From contig JANINQ010000005.1 in assembly GCA_024508675.1 (NCBI GenBank), forward strand, positions 186,001 to 250,000: a DNA stretch of 64,000 bases, read 5' to 3'. Shown here piece after piece: positions 27,605 through 36,822 of this stretch (its first letter is position 1; every line of letters starts with the position of its first letter). The notes below the pieces were generated by a model. It was not told the DNA's origin and made no database searches. It worked only from the letters and a program-made list of their open reading frames with translations. The position numbers and the translations under genes were made by a program. The stretch is from Afipia sp. (GTDB lineage: Bacteria > Pseudomonadota > Alphaproteobacteria > Rhizobiales > Xanthobacteraceae).

Positions 27605-28759
27605 CTATTGCATCGGTTGCATCGGATGCGGATCGGCCAACGCAAAGTCACGCAACAGGCGAACCGCAATCCGCACCACTTCGGCCTGTGTCCTGGCCCC
27701 TGTCCGCGACAGCGCACTGCGCAAATGAAAACGCGCGGTGTGAATTGTGACGCCCTCGCTCTCGGCAAACGTCTTCAGATCGTGATCGGCCGCAAGCGCT
27801 GCAACCAGCCGTGCCGCGCCTTTCGACAGCCCGAGCCCCTGCTCCAGGATTTCAGCCGTGTTGGCGGAGCCGGAATCCGGATCGTGCACCACAACGATTG
27901 CGCCCCGCGGCCCGCTGCGCTCCCAGTCGGACTGCACGGTCGAGGCCGGAGACGGCGCGATCAGCACCGCATAATCCCGTCCTGTGGTTCGCGGCACGGA
28001 CACCACGCCGCCAGAGCCGCCGGCTCCGACGCTGATCAGCAGCGCATCGAACCGGCGGCGCGCTTCCATATTGGTGACAAGGGGCTTGCCCATCCGGCCA
28101 AGCACGAAGCCGTCGCTTTGCTGTGTAAGAGCGTGCATCGCCGCGTTGACGAAGAGCACCTCCCCGTCCGCCGACAACAACACCAGACCGGCCTGCAGCC
28201 GGTCGAGCGTCGCCTGCAAACCGACATTTCTTGAATCCATCCGGAAAAATGTGCGGCGCAGCTGAAGCGCACGCGTGATGTGCGGCATGAGCTGTTCGAG
28301 ATATGCCTCTTCCTCCCCGGTAAAGGGAGGACGATCGTCCCCGCGGATCAGCGCGATCATCGCGAAGTTTCCGTCACTCGAATAAAGCGGCCCGCCCAAA
28401 GTCTCGACCAGACCGATCGGCAGGAAGAACTCGGTGTAGACGCGATGGCTGACGCGTTCCTCCGGTGTGAACAGGCGATGGGTGGTCATGGCACTGCTGG
28501 CGGGCAGAGCGAGAAAGCGCGCCGGCACGGGATCAAGGTCGGCATATTCGTCGATGTAGCGTTGCACATGCTGATTCAGCACGCCGGACGTGACGACAAA
28601 ACTCGCCATCGGATCGCGGCCATCGACCATGACAAGCGAAGCGCCGCGGCAGCCGAACATGTTCTGAATCAGCTCCAGCGCGAGAGAGAGTTGGCCGCTG
28701 TCAGAAACCCCTTGATAAAGCGCGTCCAGAAATTTGCCTTCGGCCTCGCTCACAACCAC
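27605..28759 (-). CDS. LuxR-type transcriptional regulator
   Basis: A 384-residue regulator. The C-terminal LuxR helix-turn-helix is near residues 315-370 (LSKGAARLVAALAADHDLKTFAESEGVTIHTARFHLRSAL in short blocks, with HTARFHLRSALSRTG as the recognition helix). The N-terminal 190 residues look like a GAF/PAS-like sensory region, followed by a second PAS-like stretch (LDRLQAGLVLLSADGEVLFVN). The gene is divergent from the autotransporter, 62 bp apart, which suggests it regulates that gene. The signal is unknown. Confidence 0.82.
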   Translation of the reverse strand: MVVSEAEGKFLDALYQGVSDSGQLSLALELIQNMFGCRGASLVMVDGRDPMASFVVTSGVLNQHVQRYIDEYADLDPVPARFLALPASSAMTTHRLFTPEERVSHRVYTEFFLPIGLVETLGGPLYSSDGNFAMIALIRGDDRPPFTGEEEAYLEQLMPHITRALQLRRTFFRMDSRNVGLQATLDRLQAGLVLLSADGEVLFVNAAMHALTQQSDGFVLGRMGKPLVTNMEARRRFDALLISVGAGGSGGVVSVPRTTGRDYAVLIAPSPASTVQSDWERSGPRGAIVVVHDPDSGSANTAEILEQGLGLSKGAARLVAALAADHDLKTFAESEGVTIHTARFHLRSALSRTGARTQAEVVRIAVRLLRDFALADPHPMQPMQ

Positions 28760-28813
28760 CCCGCCCCCGCCCGCTGTGGAAAGCTAAAATGACATAGCAA
28801 TTTAAAACCTCTC

Positions 28814-28829
28814 CTATTCATTTGAATAG
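28814..28829. promoter_or_regulatory. Palindrome in the LuxR/autotransporter divergent region
   Basis: Arms CTATTCA and TGAATAG with a 2-base spacer form a perfect inverted repeat. It overlaps the most upstream TTG start of the autotransporter. It could be a regulator operator. If so, the true autotransporter start is further downstream (for example GTG 28930). Confidence 0.45.
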
Positions 28830-31800
28830 TGCGCGACATATCCGCCGTTGGCACGGTCCCTCCGTTCTGGGGAATACGGGGCGGCAGGTGGCAAAGTCAG
28901 TTGGTGGTGTGCATGGCGCTGGGAAACCGGTGCCAGCGCGGAGAGTTCGTTGCTTTCTTTTGGCCTCAACGGCCATTTTTGGCGTTACCCCGGCCGGAGC
29001 CGCCGACTGGCTCGGCACGGTTTCCGCTGACTGGTTCTCCACCGGGAACTGGAATCCAGCGGCTGTCCCGGGTTCGGCAACTGCTGTGAATATCAACAAC
29101 GCGGGCTCTCCAAATCCCGCGACCGTGAACGCGGCGGGCGCAACCGCCGGCGCGGTGAGGCTCGGAAGCAATCTTGGCCAGAGCGGTACGCTGAATGTAA
29201 ACGGCGGGACCTTGGCAGCCAGTTCGCTTCTTGCCGGCGTTTTCGGAACAGGCACAGTCAATATCACGGGCGGCGGTCTGCTATCGACGAGCGGTTCATC
29301 CACCGCTGCGGATAGCTCCGGCTCGTCAGGGACGATTACGGTGTCTGGCGCCGGTTCACGTTTCAATACCGGTTCTCTATATGTTGCGGCCGATGCGAAC
29401 ACACTTGGTCAGGTGACGGTTCAGAACGGCGCATCGCTAACCGCCACCTCGCAAACCATCCTGGGTTTCTTCACATCGACGGCCAACGGCACCCTCACCG
29501 TCACGAGCGGATCGTCAGCCAGTACCGGCGTGATGACAATCGGCGAAAGAGGCGCCGGCACATTCAATCTGAACGGCGGATCGACTGCGACCAGCAGATC
29601 TGTCTCGATCGGAACCAACGCAAGCGGTAACGGGACTGCGAATATCGCAGGAGCAGGAACGACATGGACCACCGGTCCCATGAATGTTGGCGCTAACGGC
29701 GAAATGACCATTTCAAATGGCGGCTCGGTGACGTCACTGGCGACCAACACTCCCTTGCCGCCCCCGGTCGCAATCGTGACAGGGACCACCACAGTGACTG
29801 GTGCGGGCTCACAATGGAACATTGTTGGCGATACAACAGGCGCAGGCCCAGGCAATCCTTTAGGTCCGTCGCAGGCTGTGCTCAACCTCGCAGGTGCACT
29901 TACAGTATCGGACAGCGGCAAGGTCACGATCAGGGACAGTGCAACGGCGGCCAACGGCCAATACATGCAGCTTCGCATGGGCTCCAGCTCGGCCGCTTCG
30001 CTGACCGTTACCGGGGCGAACTCGTCGTTCACCACGCCGTTTGACATATGGGCCGGATTCAATGCTGGCACGACGGCGAATATCACGGTCAGCAACGGCG
30101 GTGCGCTCAATACCGGCTACACCATTCTCGGCGCCAGCGGCACCGGCAACGCTCTTGTGACGGGAGCCGGATCGGTCTGGACAATCTCGGACATGCCGAA
30201 TGTTCCGGGCGATCAGCCGCAAGGCCTCGCCATCGGACAGAGTGCCACGAGTAACGGCACGCTCACCATCGCCGACGGCGGCACGGTGAACGTTAATTCG
30301 ACCCACCCGGCGGCTGTGGTTCTCGGCGGTGCCAGCGGCAGCACCGGCACACTCAACATCGGTGCTGCCGCAGCCAGCCCCGCTGCCGCACCTGGCACTT
30401 TGAACTCGACGAATGTCATCTTCGCCACCGGTGCAACCAGCACGATCAATTTCAATCACACATCGAACAATTACGTGTTCGCGCCCAGCATCCAGGGCAC
30501 TGGCCCCGGCACCGTGAACTTTCTTGCGGGCAAGACAATTGTTACCGGCAACAACACCTATACAGGCACGACCAATATTGCGGCCGGTGCAACCGCCCAG
30601 TTTGGCAACCGCGGAACCGACGATGGCAGCAACGGCCTCATCTCGGGCAACGTGACGAACAATGGCGCGATGATCGTCAACCTCGCGTCGCTCTTTACAA
30701 CCTACGGCGGCGTCATCTCAGGCAGTGGGACATTCGAACAAGCCGGCACCGGCACACTCGCGCTGACCGCCAACAACACCTATTCCGGACTGACCACGGT
30801 TTCGAGCGGAACACTCAATATCGGTAACGGCGGCACCACTGGCTCCGTTGCCGGAAACATCGAGAACAACTCCCATCTCGCATTCAACCGCTCGAACTCA
30901 TTCACGTTCAGCAACCTGATTTCAGGCACCGGCGATGTGACCAAGACCGGCAACGGAACGATGACACTCGCCTCGGCGCAGACTTACACCGGAGGCACAT
31001 CCGTCTCGCAGGGCACGCTGCGTCTCGGCGGCAACGACCGTCTGGCAACCACGGGAAGTCTTTTCATCTTCGCCGGCGCGACGTTCGATCTTGCCAACTT
31101 CAGCCAGACGGTGGGTGCGTTCAGCGGACTCGGCACGGCCGCCATCGGCACAGGCTCGCTGACTTTCGGCAACAATCTCGACCGAACATTCCAGGGCACC
31201 ATCACCGGCAGCGGCAGCTTCATCAAACAGGGCACCGGCTCCTTCACGATGACCGGCAACAACTCGGCCTATATCGGCACCACGACCGTCAATAACGGCC
31301 TGCTCGCCGTCAACGGCAATCTGTCGAACAGCGCCACCACCGTGAACAGCAACGGCACGCTCGGCGGAACAGGCACGGTCGGGCAAACGACCGTGAACGG
31401 CACCATTGCGCCGGGCAACTCCATCGGCACGCTGAACGTCAATGGCCCCTACGTGCAGAATGCCGGATCGTTCTACAATGTCGAAGTCAACGCGGCCGGA
31501 CAGTCCGACCTGATCAACATCAACGGCACCGCCACCATCAACGGCGGCACGGTACGCGTGATTGCCAGCGCTGGTACTTACGATCCGACCACCGTCTATA
31601 CCATTCTGACCTCATCAGGCGCACGCACCGGCACCTTTACGAGCGTCACCTCGAATTTCGCATTCCTCGATCCGTCGCTGACTTACGATCCCAACAACGT
31701 CTTTCTAACGCTGGTCCGCAACAGCATCGACTTCGCCAGCGTCGGCATCACGCCGAACCAGATTTCCGCCGGTGGCGGCCTCGCAGCGCTCGGCATGGCC

Positions 31801-32922
31801 AATCCCATTGTCGCCGCGGCTCTGATGCTGACGCCGGATCAGTCGCGCGCTGCATTCGACAACGTATCGGGCGAAATTCATCCAAGCCTGCATTCACTGA
31901 TGCTGGATGAAAGTGCCCTTGTGCGCGACGCGATCCTCGGACGGCAGCGGCTCGACACCGTGCAGGGCTGGACCGGCACATTCGCCACCGGCTTTGCCGA
32001 CGAAGAAGAAGCGCTTGCGTATGCCAGAAAGGCCCGCAAGGCCAAGGGCGGCCCGATATGGCCGGTCAAGGCTCCGCCGCCCGTGATCGCGCCGATCTAT
32101 GGAGCGTGGGTGCAGGGCTACGGCAACTGGACGCGGCTCAACAGTGACGGCAATGCCGCAACGCTGCGTTCGGCCAACGGCGGCGCGATCGGCGGCGTCG
32201 ATGTCACCCTCAATCACAACTGGCGCTTCGGCGTCGCCACCGGCGGCGGACGGAGCGACGCACGTGTCGATGCGCGGATGTCATCCGGCACCATCGATAC
32301 CTTCCACCTTGCGGCCTATGGCGGCGGACGCATCAATGACATCGCCTTCCGCACCGGTGCATCGTATTCGCATCACGACATCTCCACCACGCGCACCATC
32401 GCCTTCCCCGGCTTTGCCGATACCGCCACCGCGAGCTATGGCGCGAGCACGTCGCAGGTGTTCGGTGAGGCCGCCTACAACGTGGTGAAAAGCTGGGTGA
32501 GCGCCGAAGCCTTCGCGAACCTCGCCTATGTCTCGGTGCGCAGCGACCGCTTTACCGAAACGGGCGGCCCTGCTGCCCTCACCGTGGCGCAAACGACGAC
32601 ATCGGCGACTTATTCGACGCTTGGCCTGCGGGCGCAGGCGCCAATCCCCGCCATCGGCCCATGGGCCATGACTGCGCGCGGATCGCTCGGCTGGCAGCAC
32701 GCCTATGACGGCACAACGCCGGTCTCGCTGATGGCATTCGCAACCAGCCCCACGCCGTTCGCCATTGCCGGCGTTCCGATTGCAAGGGATGCGCTTCTGG
32801 TCGAGGCCGGGCTGGATGCGCTGATCACCCGCAACACGGTCCTTGCCCTGCTCTATACGGGCCGCATCGCCTCCAATGCCAACGCTCACGCGCTCAAGGC
32901 GAATCTCGCTGTCAGATTCTGA
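28822..32922 (+). CDS. Type V autotransporter (PATR-repeat passenger, C-terminal barrel)
   Basis: Up to 1,366 residues. The N-terminus has a hydrophobic signal ending TPAGA-ADWLG. The passenger has repeated Gly/Thr/Asn-rich beta-helix rungs. Canonical PATR units occur at about residues 570-740 (NNTYTGTTNIAAGATAQFG; NNTYSGLTTVSSGTLNIG; AQTYTGGTSVSQGTLRLGG). A linker with GTIAPGNSIGTLNVNGPY leads to an autotransporter barrel at about 1,085-1,366, ending ALKANLAVRF with the terminal Phe needed for BamA. It may act as an adhesin. The start is uncertain: TTG 28822 gives an extended signal region, while GTG 28930 gives a compact 24-residue signal. Confidence 0.88.
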   Translation: MNSARHIRRWHGPSVLGNTGRQVAKSVGGVHGAGKPVPARRVRCFLLASTAIFGVTPAGAADWLGTVSADWFSTGNWNPAAVPGSATAVNINNAGSPNPATVNAAGATAGAVRLGSNLGQSGTLNVNGGTLAASSLLAGVFGTGTVNITGGGLLSTSGSSTAADSSGSSGTITVSGAGSRFNTGSLYVAADANTLGQVTVQNGASLTATSQTILGFFTSTANGTLTVTSGSSASTGVMTIGERGAGTFNLNGGSTATSRSVSIGTNASGNGTANIAGAGTTWTTGPMNVGANGEMTISNGGSVTSLATNTPLPPPVAIVTGTTTVTGAGSQWNIVGDTTGAGPGNPLGPSQAVLNLAGALTVSDSGKVTIRDSATAANGQYMQLRMGSSSAASLTVTGANSSFTTPFDIWAGFNAGTTANITVSNGGALNTGYTILGASGTGNALVTGAGSVWTISDMPNVPGDQPQGLAIGQSATSNGTLTIADGGTVNVNSTHPAAVVLGGASGSTGTLNIGAAAASPAAAPGTLNSTNVIFATGATSTINFNHTSNNYVFAPSIQGTGPGTVNFLAGKTIVTGNNTYTGTTNIAAGATAQFGNRGTDDGSNGLISGNVTNNGAMIVNLASLFTTYGGVISGSGTFEQAGTGTLALTANNTYSGLTTVSSGTLNIGNGGTTGSVAGNIENNSHLAFNRSNSFTFSNLISGTGDVTKTGNGTMTLASAQTYTGGTSVSQGTLRLGGNDRLATTGSLFIFAGATFDLANFSQTVGAFSGLGTAAIGTGSLTFGNNLDRTFQGTITGSGSFIKQGTGSFTMTGNNSAYIGTTTVNNGLLAVNGNLSNSATTVNSNGTLGGTGTVGQTTVNGTIAPGNSIGTLNVNGPYVQNAGSFYNVEVNAAGQSDLININGTATINGGTVRVIASAGTYDPTTVYTILTSSGARTGTFTSVTSNFAFLDPSLTYDPNNVFLTLVRNSIDFASVGITPNQISAGGGLAALGMANPIVAAALMLTPDQSRAAFDNVSGEIHPSLHSLMLDESALVRDAILGRQRLDTVQGWTGTFATGFADEEEALAYARKARKAKGGPIWPVKAPPPVIAPIYGAWVQGYGNWTRLNSDGNAATLRSANGGAIGGVDVTLNHNWRFGVATGGGRSDARVDARMSSGTIDTFHLAAYGGGRINDIAFRTGASYSHHDISTTRTIAFPGFADTATASYGASTSQVFGEAAYNVVKSWVSAEAFANLAYVSVRSDRFTETGGPAALTVAQTTTSATYSTLGLRAQAPIPAIGPWAMTARGSLGWQHAYDGTTPVSLMAFATSPTPFAIAGVPIARDALLVEAGLDALITRNTVLALLYTGRIASNANAHALKANLAVRF

Positions 32923-32933
32923 CGGCGCATCGC

Positions 32934-34238
32934 CTATTTCAGTGCGCCATAGATCAGGCTCTTGAGTGCCGACTGAATCCGGCCGCGCTGTGACGGTGAC
33001 TGGATCATCAGGATCGCGAACATGTCTTCCTTCGGATCGACAAGGAAATATGTTCCGCTCCCCCCGCTCCACTCATATTCGCCGACCGAACCCGCCCAGT
33101 GGCTCACGCCCGCTTCGGTCCGCACCGCAACGCCAAGGCCGAAACCGTAACCACCGCCGGGAAAATAATAGACCCACGGCTTGATGCCTGCAGCTTCCCC
33201 GATGTGGTTCGCCGTCATCAGGTCCACGGTCTTGCGCGCAAGAATGCGCTTTCCGTTCAGTTCACCGCGATTGAGCAGCATCTGGACGAAGCGCGCATAG
33301 TCCGCCATCGACGACACCATGCCGCCCCCGCCGGATTCCCATTTGGTGACGATGCGCGGATCGCGATCCAGCTTGTCATGCTTGTTGGGGAGCGGCTCGG
33401 CGAACAGCGCCTGTCTGGATGGCTCCGTGATAAAGAAGCTGGTGTTCGTCATGCCAAGCGGATCGAGCAGATTTTCCTTCTCGAATTGATAGAGCGATTT
33501 GCCCGACGCGACCTCGATCACACGCCCGAGCACATCGGTCGCGTGGCCATAGGTCCAGTAATCGCCGGGTTGGCTAATCAGCGGAAGCGCCGCGATCTTG
33601 TCCGCCACTTCCGCATTGGTGAACTTGCCTGACATCAGGTCAGCGTCATCGTAGGGCTTCTTCACCACACCATAGGCCAGCGATGCGTAAGGAATGCCCG
33701 CCGACTGCCGCAGCAGATCGTGAATCAGGATCGGCCGCTTCGGTTCGACCAGACTCAGTTCCAGCTTGCCGTCAGGGCCAGGTTTCTCCTCACCCACCTT
33801 GATGGTGTAGAAGCCCTTCACGTATTGCCCGACTTCATCATCGAGTGCGAGCTTGCCCTGTTCAACAAGCATCAGGGCGGCAACCGATGTGATCGGCTTG
33901 GTCATCGAGAACAGCGTGAAGATCGTATCCGGCGTCATCGGCGCCTTGTTGGCGACATTGCGCACCCCGAAAGCCTCGTAATAGGCCGGCTGGCCCTTGC
34001 GCTGGATCAGCACAATGGCGCCAGGGATTTTCCCGGTCGAAATCTCGTGATTGAAATAGTCGGTGATGCGGGCGAGCCGTTCGCTGGAGAAACCAGCCGC
34101 TGCGGGCGATGCCTTTCCAATGCTGCCCGCGGACGCCTGCATCATCAGGCAACCCGCCGCCATGACCTGAAGCACACTCATTGCGAGCCCGCAGGCGGTC
34201 GCGCGGCCGGAAATACGAAAATGCAAAATCGACCTCAT
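32934..34238 (-). CDS. Serine hydrolase (beta-lactamase / EstB family), paralogue 1
   Basis: A 434-residue exported class C beta-lactamase-fold protein. The SxxK catalytic motif is Ser111-Met-Thr-Lys114 (FSMTKPITSVAALML). The Tyr motif is in WTYGHATDVLGRVIEV. A signal-like N-terminus contains MSVLQVMAAGCLMMQASA. Members are esterases or D-amino-acid peptidases. ATG 34238 is my choice; the in-frame reading to 34625 overlaps the divergent aldolase gene. It is a paralogue of the genes at 35466 and 36823. Confidence 0.85.
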   Translation of the reverse strand: MRSILHFRISGRATACGLAMSVLQVMAAGCLMMQASAGSIGKASPAAAGFSSERLARITDYFNHEISTGKIPGAIVLIQRKGQPAYYEAFGVRNVANKAPMTPDTIFTLFSMTKPITSVAALMLVEQGKLALDDEVGQYVKGFYTIKVGEEKPGPDGKLELSLVEPKRPILIHDLLRQSAGIPYASLAYGVVKKPYDDADLMSGKFTNAEVADKIAALPLISQPGDYWTYGHATDVLGRVIEVASGKSLYQFEKENLLDPLGMTNTSFFITEPSRQALFAEPLPNKHDKLDRDPRIVTKWESGGGGMVSSMADYARFVQMLLNRGELNGKRILARKTVDLMTANHIGEAAGIKPWVYYFPGGGYGFGLGVAVRTEAGVSHWAGSVGEYEWSGGSGTYFLVDPKEDMFAILMIQSPSQRGRIQSALKSLIYGALK

Positions 34239-34395
34239 CCAGCAAATCAAGGCACCGGGCCGCCAGCCTAGCGGCTGACCGCCTCGATGCAAGCCATCCT
34301 CCCGGCTATGCGGTATCGCGCGACTTCCATTGGACCGGTGGTGCTTTTTTGAATACATCGTGACATCGAAGACCCGACGCCGCGCAGGACTTGCC

Positions 34396-35463
34396 ATGAG
34401 AATGACCCCCGCCTCGCCCGATCCGAAGCTGCCGCCCGTCCGCATCAACCTGATGTCGGACACCCAGACGCGGCCGACGCCGGGCATGCGCGAGGCCATG
34501 GCCCGCGCAGACGTGGGCGACGAGCAGATCGGCGATGATCCCACGACCCTAGCGCTGTGCGAGCGTGTGGCGAACCTGCTCGGCAAGGAATCCGCAGTCT
34601 TTCTGCCGTCCGGCACCATGTGCAATGTCGCGGCAACACTGGTGCACTGCCGGCCCGGCGATGAAATCCTCGCGCATCCCTCCGCCCATGTGCTGACCCG
34701 CGAAGGCGGCGCGCATGCGGCGCTCGGCGGATTTCAGATCACGCCGCTGCCGGGCGACAACGGCATGTTCTCGCCGGAAACATTCCGCGCGGCGATCCAG
34801 CCTCCCTCACGCTATTCAGCCCCGCAGCGTGTCGTGACGGTCGAGCAGACCGCGAACATCGGCGGCGGCACGATCTGGAAGAAACCGGACCTCGACGCCA
34901 TCACTGCAATTGCCCGCGAGCACGGCCTTGTTACGCATATGGACGGCGCGCGGCTGATGAATGCCTGCGTGGCGACGGGCATCTCGGCGCGCGACATGGC
35001 CGAGGGCTGGGATTCGGTGTGGATCGATTTCAGCAAGGGCCTTGGCGCTCCGATCGGTGCTGTCATCGCAGGCACGGACACCTTCATCGATGAAGTGTGG
35101 CGCTGGAAGCAGCGGCTCGGCGGCGCGATGCGCCAGAGCGGCATTTGCGCCGCGGCCTGCCTCTACGCGCTCGATCATCATATCGACCGGCTGGCCGACG
35201 ATCATGCCAATGCCCGCGCTTTTGCACGCGGGCTCGCGCAAATTCCCGGCATCACTGTGAACCAGCCGGAAACGAACCTGGTCTTTTTCGATCCGGCAGG
35301 AACCGGCATCACCACTGATCGCATGATCGGAGAACTGCGCGCACACGGCATCCTGACCGGCGCGCTCGATCACCGCATCCGCGCCTGCACGCATCTGGAT
35401 GTGAGTGCCGCGATGATCGAAGAGACCGTCTCCGCAATCCGGGGCATCGTCTCGAAGACCTGA
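34396..35463 (+). CDS. Threonine-aldolase-like PLP enzyme (beta-eliminating lyase family)
   Basis: A 355-residue fold type I PLP enzyme. The PLP lysine is Lys214 in DFSKGLGAPIGA. Asp/Arg anchor residues are in THMDGARLMNA (180-190). GDEQIGDDPTTLALCERVANLLGKE and FLPSGTMCNVAA match low-specificity L-threonine aldolase. ATG 34396 has AGGA 7 bp upstream. It is wedged between serine hydrolases 1 and 2 on the opposite strand. EgtE-type C-S lyase activity was considered but the family motifs fit threonine aldolase. Confidence 0.85.
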   Translation: MRMTPASPDPKLPPVRINLMSDTQTRPTPGMREAMARADVGDEQIGDDPTTLALCERVANLLGKESAVFLPSGTMCNVAATLVHCRPGDEILAHPSAHVLTREGGAHAALGGFQITPLPGDNGMFSPETFRAAIQPPSRYSAPQRVVTVEQTANIGGGTIWKKPDLDAITAIAREHGLVTHMDGARLMNACVATGISARDMAEGWDSVWIDFSKGLGAPIGAVIAGTDTFIDEVWRWKQRLGGAMRQSGICAAACLYALDHHIDRLADDHANARAFARGLAQIPGITVNQPETNLVFFDPAGTGITTDRMIGELRAHGILTGALDHRIRACTHLDVSAAMIEETVSAIRGIVSKT

Positions 35464-35465
35464 CT

Positions 35466-36746
35466 TTAATTCGCACCAAGGGCGTCGTAGACCATCGCCT
35501 TCAGCGCCGGCTGAATGCGCCCGCGTTCGGACGGCGACTGCATCATCAGGATGACATACATATCCTGCGCGCGGTCGACCCAGAAATAAGTGCCGCCTGC
35601 ACCATCCCATTTGATTTCGCCGAGCGAGCCCGGCGGTGGCGGCGTGGCATTGCCGGGCTCGGTGCGAACTCCGAAACCGAGCCCGTACCCGAATCCGTCG
35701 CCGGGGAAATAATACGCGCCGCGCTTCACGCCCGTTGCCGGTGCGATGTGGTTCGCTGTCATGGTCGCGAATGTCTCGGGCTTCAGATAACGCCTGCCGT
35801 CAAGCTCGCCGCCGTTGAGAAGCATCTGCGCGAGCCGGCTGAAATCGCCGATGGTCGTCAGCAGCCCGCTGGTGCCCGGCTCCCACTTCGAGAATACGCG
35901 CGGATTGCGGGAATTGCCTGTTCTGAAATCCTTGTCGGTCGGCAACGGCTCCGCGATGCGGCGATGCTGCGAGGGGTCTGCAACGTAGTACGACGTATCC
36001 TTCATGCCGAGCGGATCGAACAGCCGCTCCTTCTCGAAGGTATAAAGCGATTTCTCGGAAACGACCTCGATGACGCGGGCGAGCACGTCCATCGAATGGC
36101 CATAGGTCCACAGCGTACCGGGCTGCTCAGCCAGCGGCAGGCGCGCGATCTTTTCGGCCACGGCAGCATTATCTGTCCCTTCGGCATAAATATCGGCATT
36201 GTTGTAGGCCGAGCGGACAAGGCTCTTGCCGTAGAAACCATAGGGAATGCCGGCCGATTGCCGCAGCAGATCTTCGATAGTGATCGGGCGATCCAGCGGC
36301 ACAAGCTTGAGGACGGCGTCGCCGTTCTCAGCCTTGGTTTCCACGCCGACCCTGGCATCGGCAAATGACGGAATGTATTTGGAGACAGGGTCGTCGAGCT
36401 TGAGCTTGCCGTCGTCCACCAGCAGCATCGCCGCGACGCTCGTGACCGGCTTGGTCATCGAGAAAATCCGGAAGATCGCGTCCGGGGCCATCGGCTCGCC
36501 GGTCGTCGCATCGATCTTGCCGAAGGATTTAAAATAGGCCTGTTTGCCACGGTGCTGGATCAGAACGATCGCACCGGCGATCTTGCTGTTCGAAACCTCC
36601 AAACTAAAAAAGTCGGTGATGCGCTCCAGCCGTTGCGAAGAGAGAGCGGCATCAGGCGAATAGACCCGCATCGCCCCATCGGCGCATGCCGCGGTCGAAA
36701 TGAACGCGGCCAAGAAAACCGAAAGCAGGCCCCGCACGCTCACCAC
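35466..36746 (-). CDS. Serine hydrolase (beta-lactamase / EstB family), paralogue 2
   Basis: A 426-residue exported enzyme of the same family. A signal peptide (MVSVRGLLSVFLAAFISTAACA) precedes the SxxK motif Ser96-Lys99 (FSMTKPVTSVAAMLL). The second motif is WTYGHSMDVLARVIEV and the C-terminal conserved block is WDGAGGTYFWVDRAQDMYVILMMQSP. The three paralogues share the C-terminal consensus (Q/M)(S/T)-P/V-QRxR with small changes. It ends 2 bp past the convergent aldolase stop. Confidence 0.86.
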   Translation of the reverse strand: MVSVRGLLSVFLAAFISTAACADGAMRVYSPDAALSSQRLERITDFFSLEVSNSKIAGAIVLIQHRGKQAYFKSFGKIDATTGEPMAPDAIFRIFSMTKPVTSVAAMLLVDDGKLKLDDPVSKYIPSFADARVGVETKAENGDAVLKLVPLDRPITIEDLLRQSAGIPYGFYGKSLVRSAYNNADIYAEGTDNAAVAEKIARLPLAEQPGTLWTYGHSMDVLARVIEVVSEKSLYTFEKERLFDPLGMKDTSYYVADPSQHRRIAEPLPTDKDFRTGNSRNPRVFSKWEPGTSGLLTTIGDFSRLAQMLLNGGELDGRRYLKPETFATMTANHIAPATGVKRGAYYFPGDGFGYGLGFGVRTEPGNATPPPPGSLGEIKWDGAGGTYFWVDRAQDMYVILMMQSPSERGRIQPALKAMVYDALGAN

Positions 36747-36822
36747 GCCGTCTCCCTTTCTACAGGATGCAACACTACTCGCACGGCCCGGCGCAAATCC
36801 ACCGGGCCGCGAGCAAACAGCA

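Noticed and set aside
29000-31600. Repeat array or mobile element suggested by recurring GGCACC/ACCGGC words
   Set aside because: They arise from the Gly/Thr/Asn-rich rungs of the autotransporter passenger, in frame.
34396-35463. EgtE-type C-S lyase for ergothioneine, given egtB/egtD 3-5 kb away
   Set aside because: Sequence blocks fit low-specificity threonine aldolase, and the gene is not linked to the egt operon.
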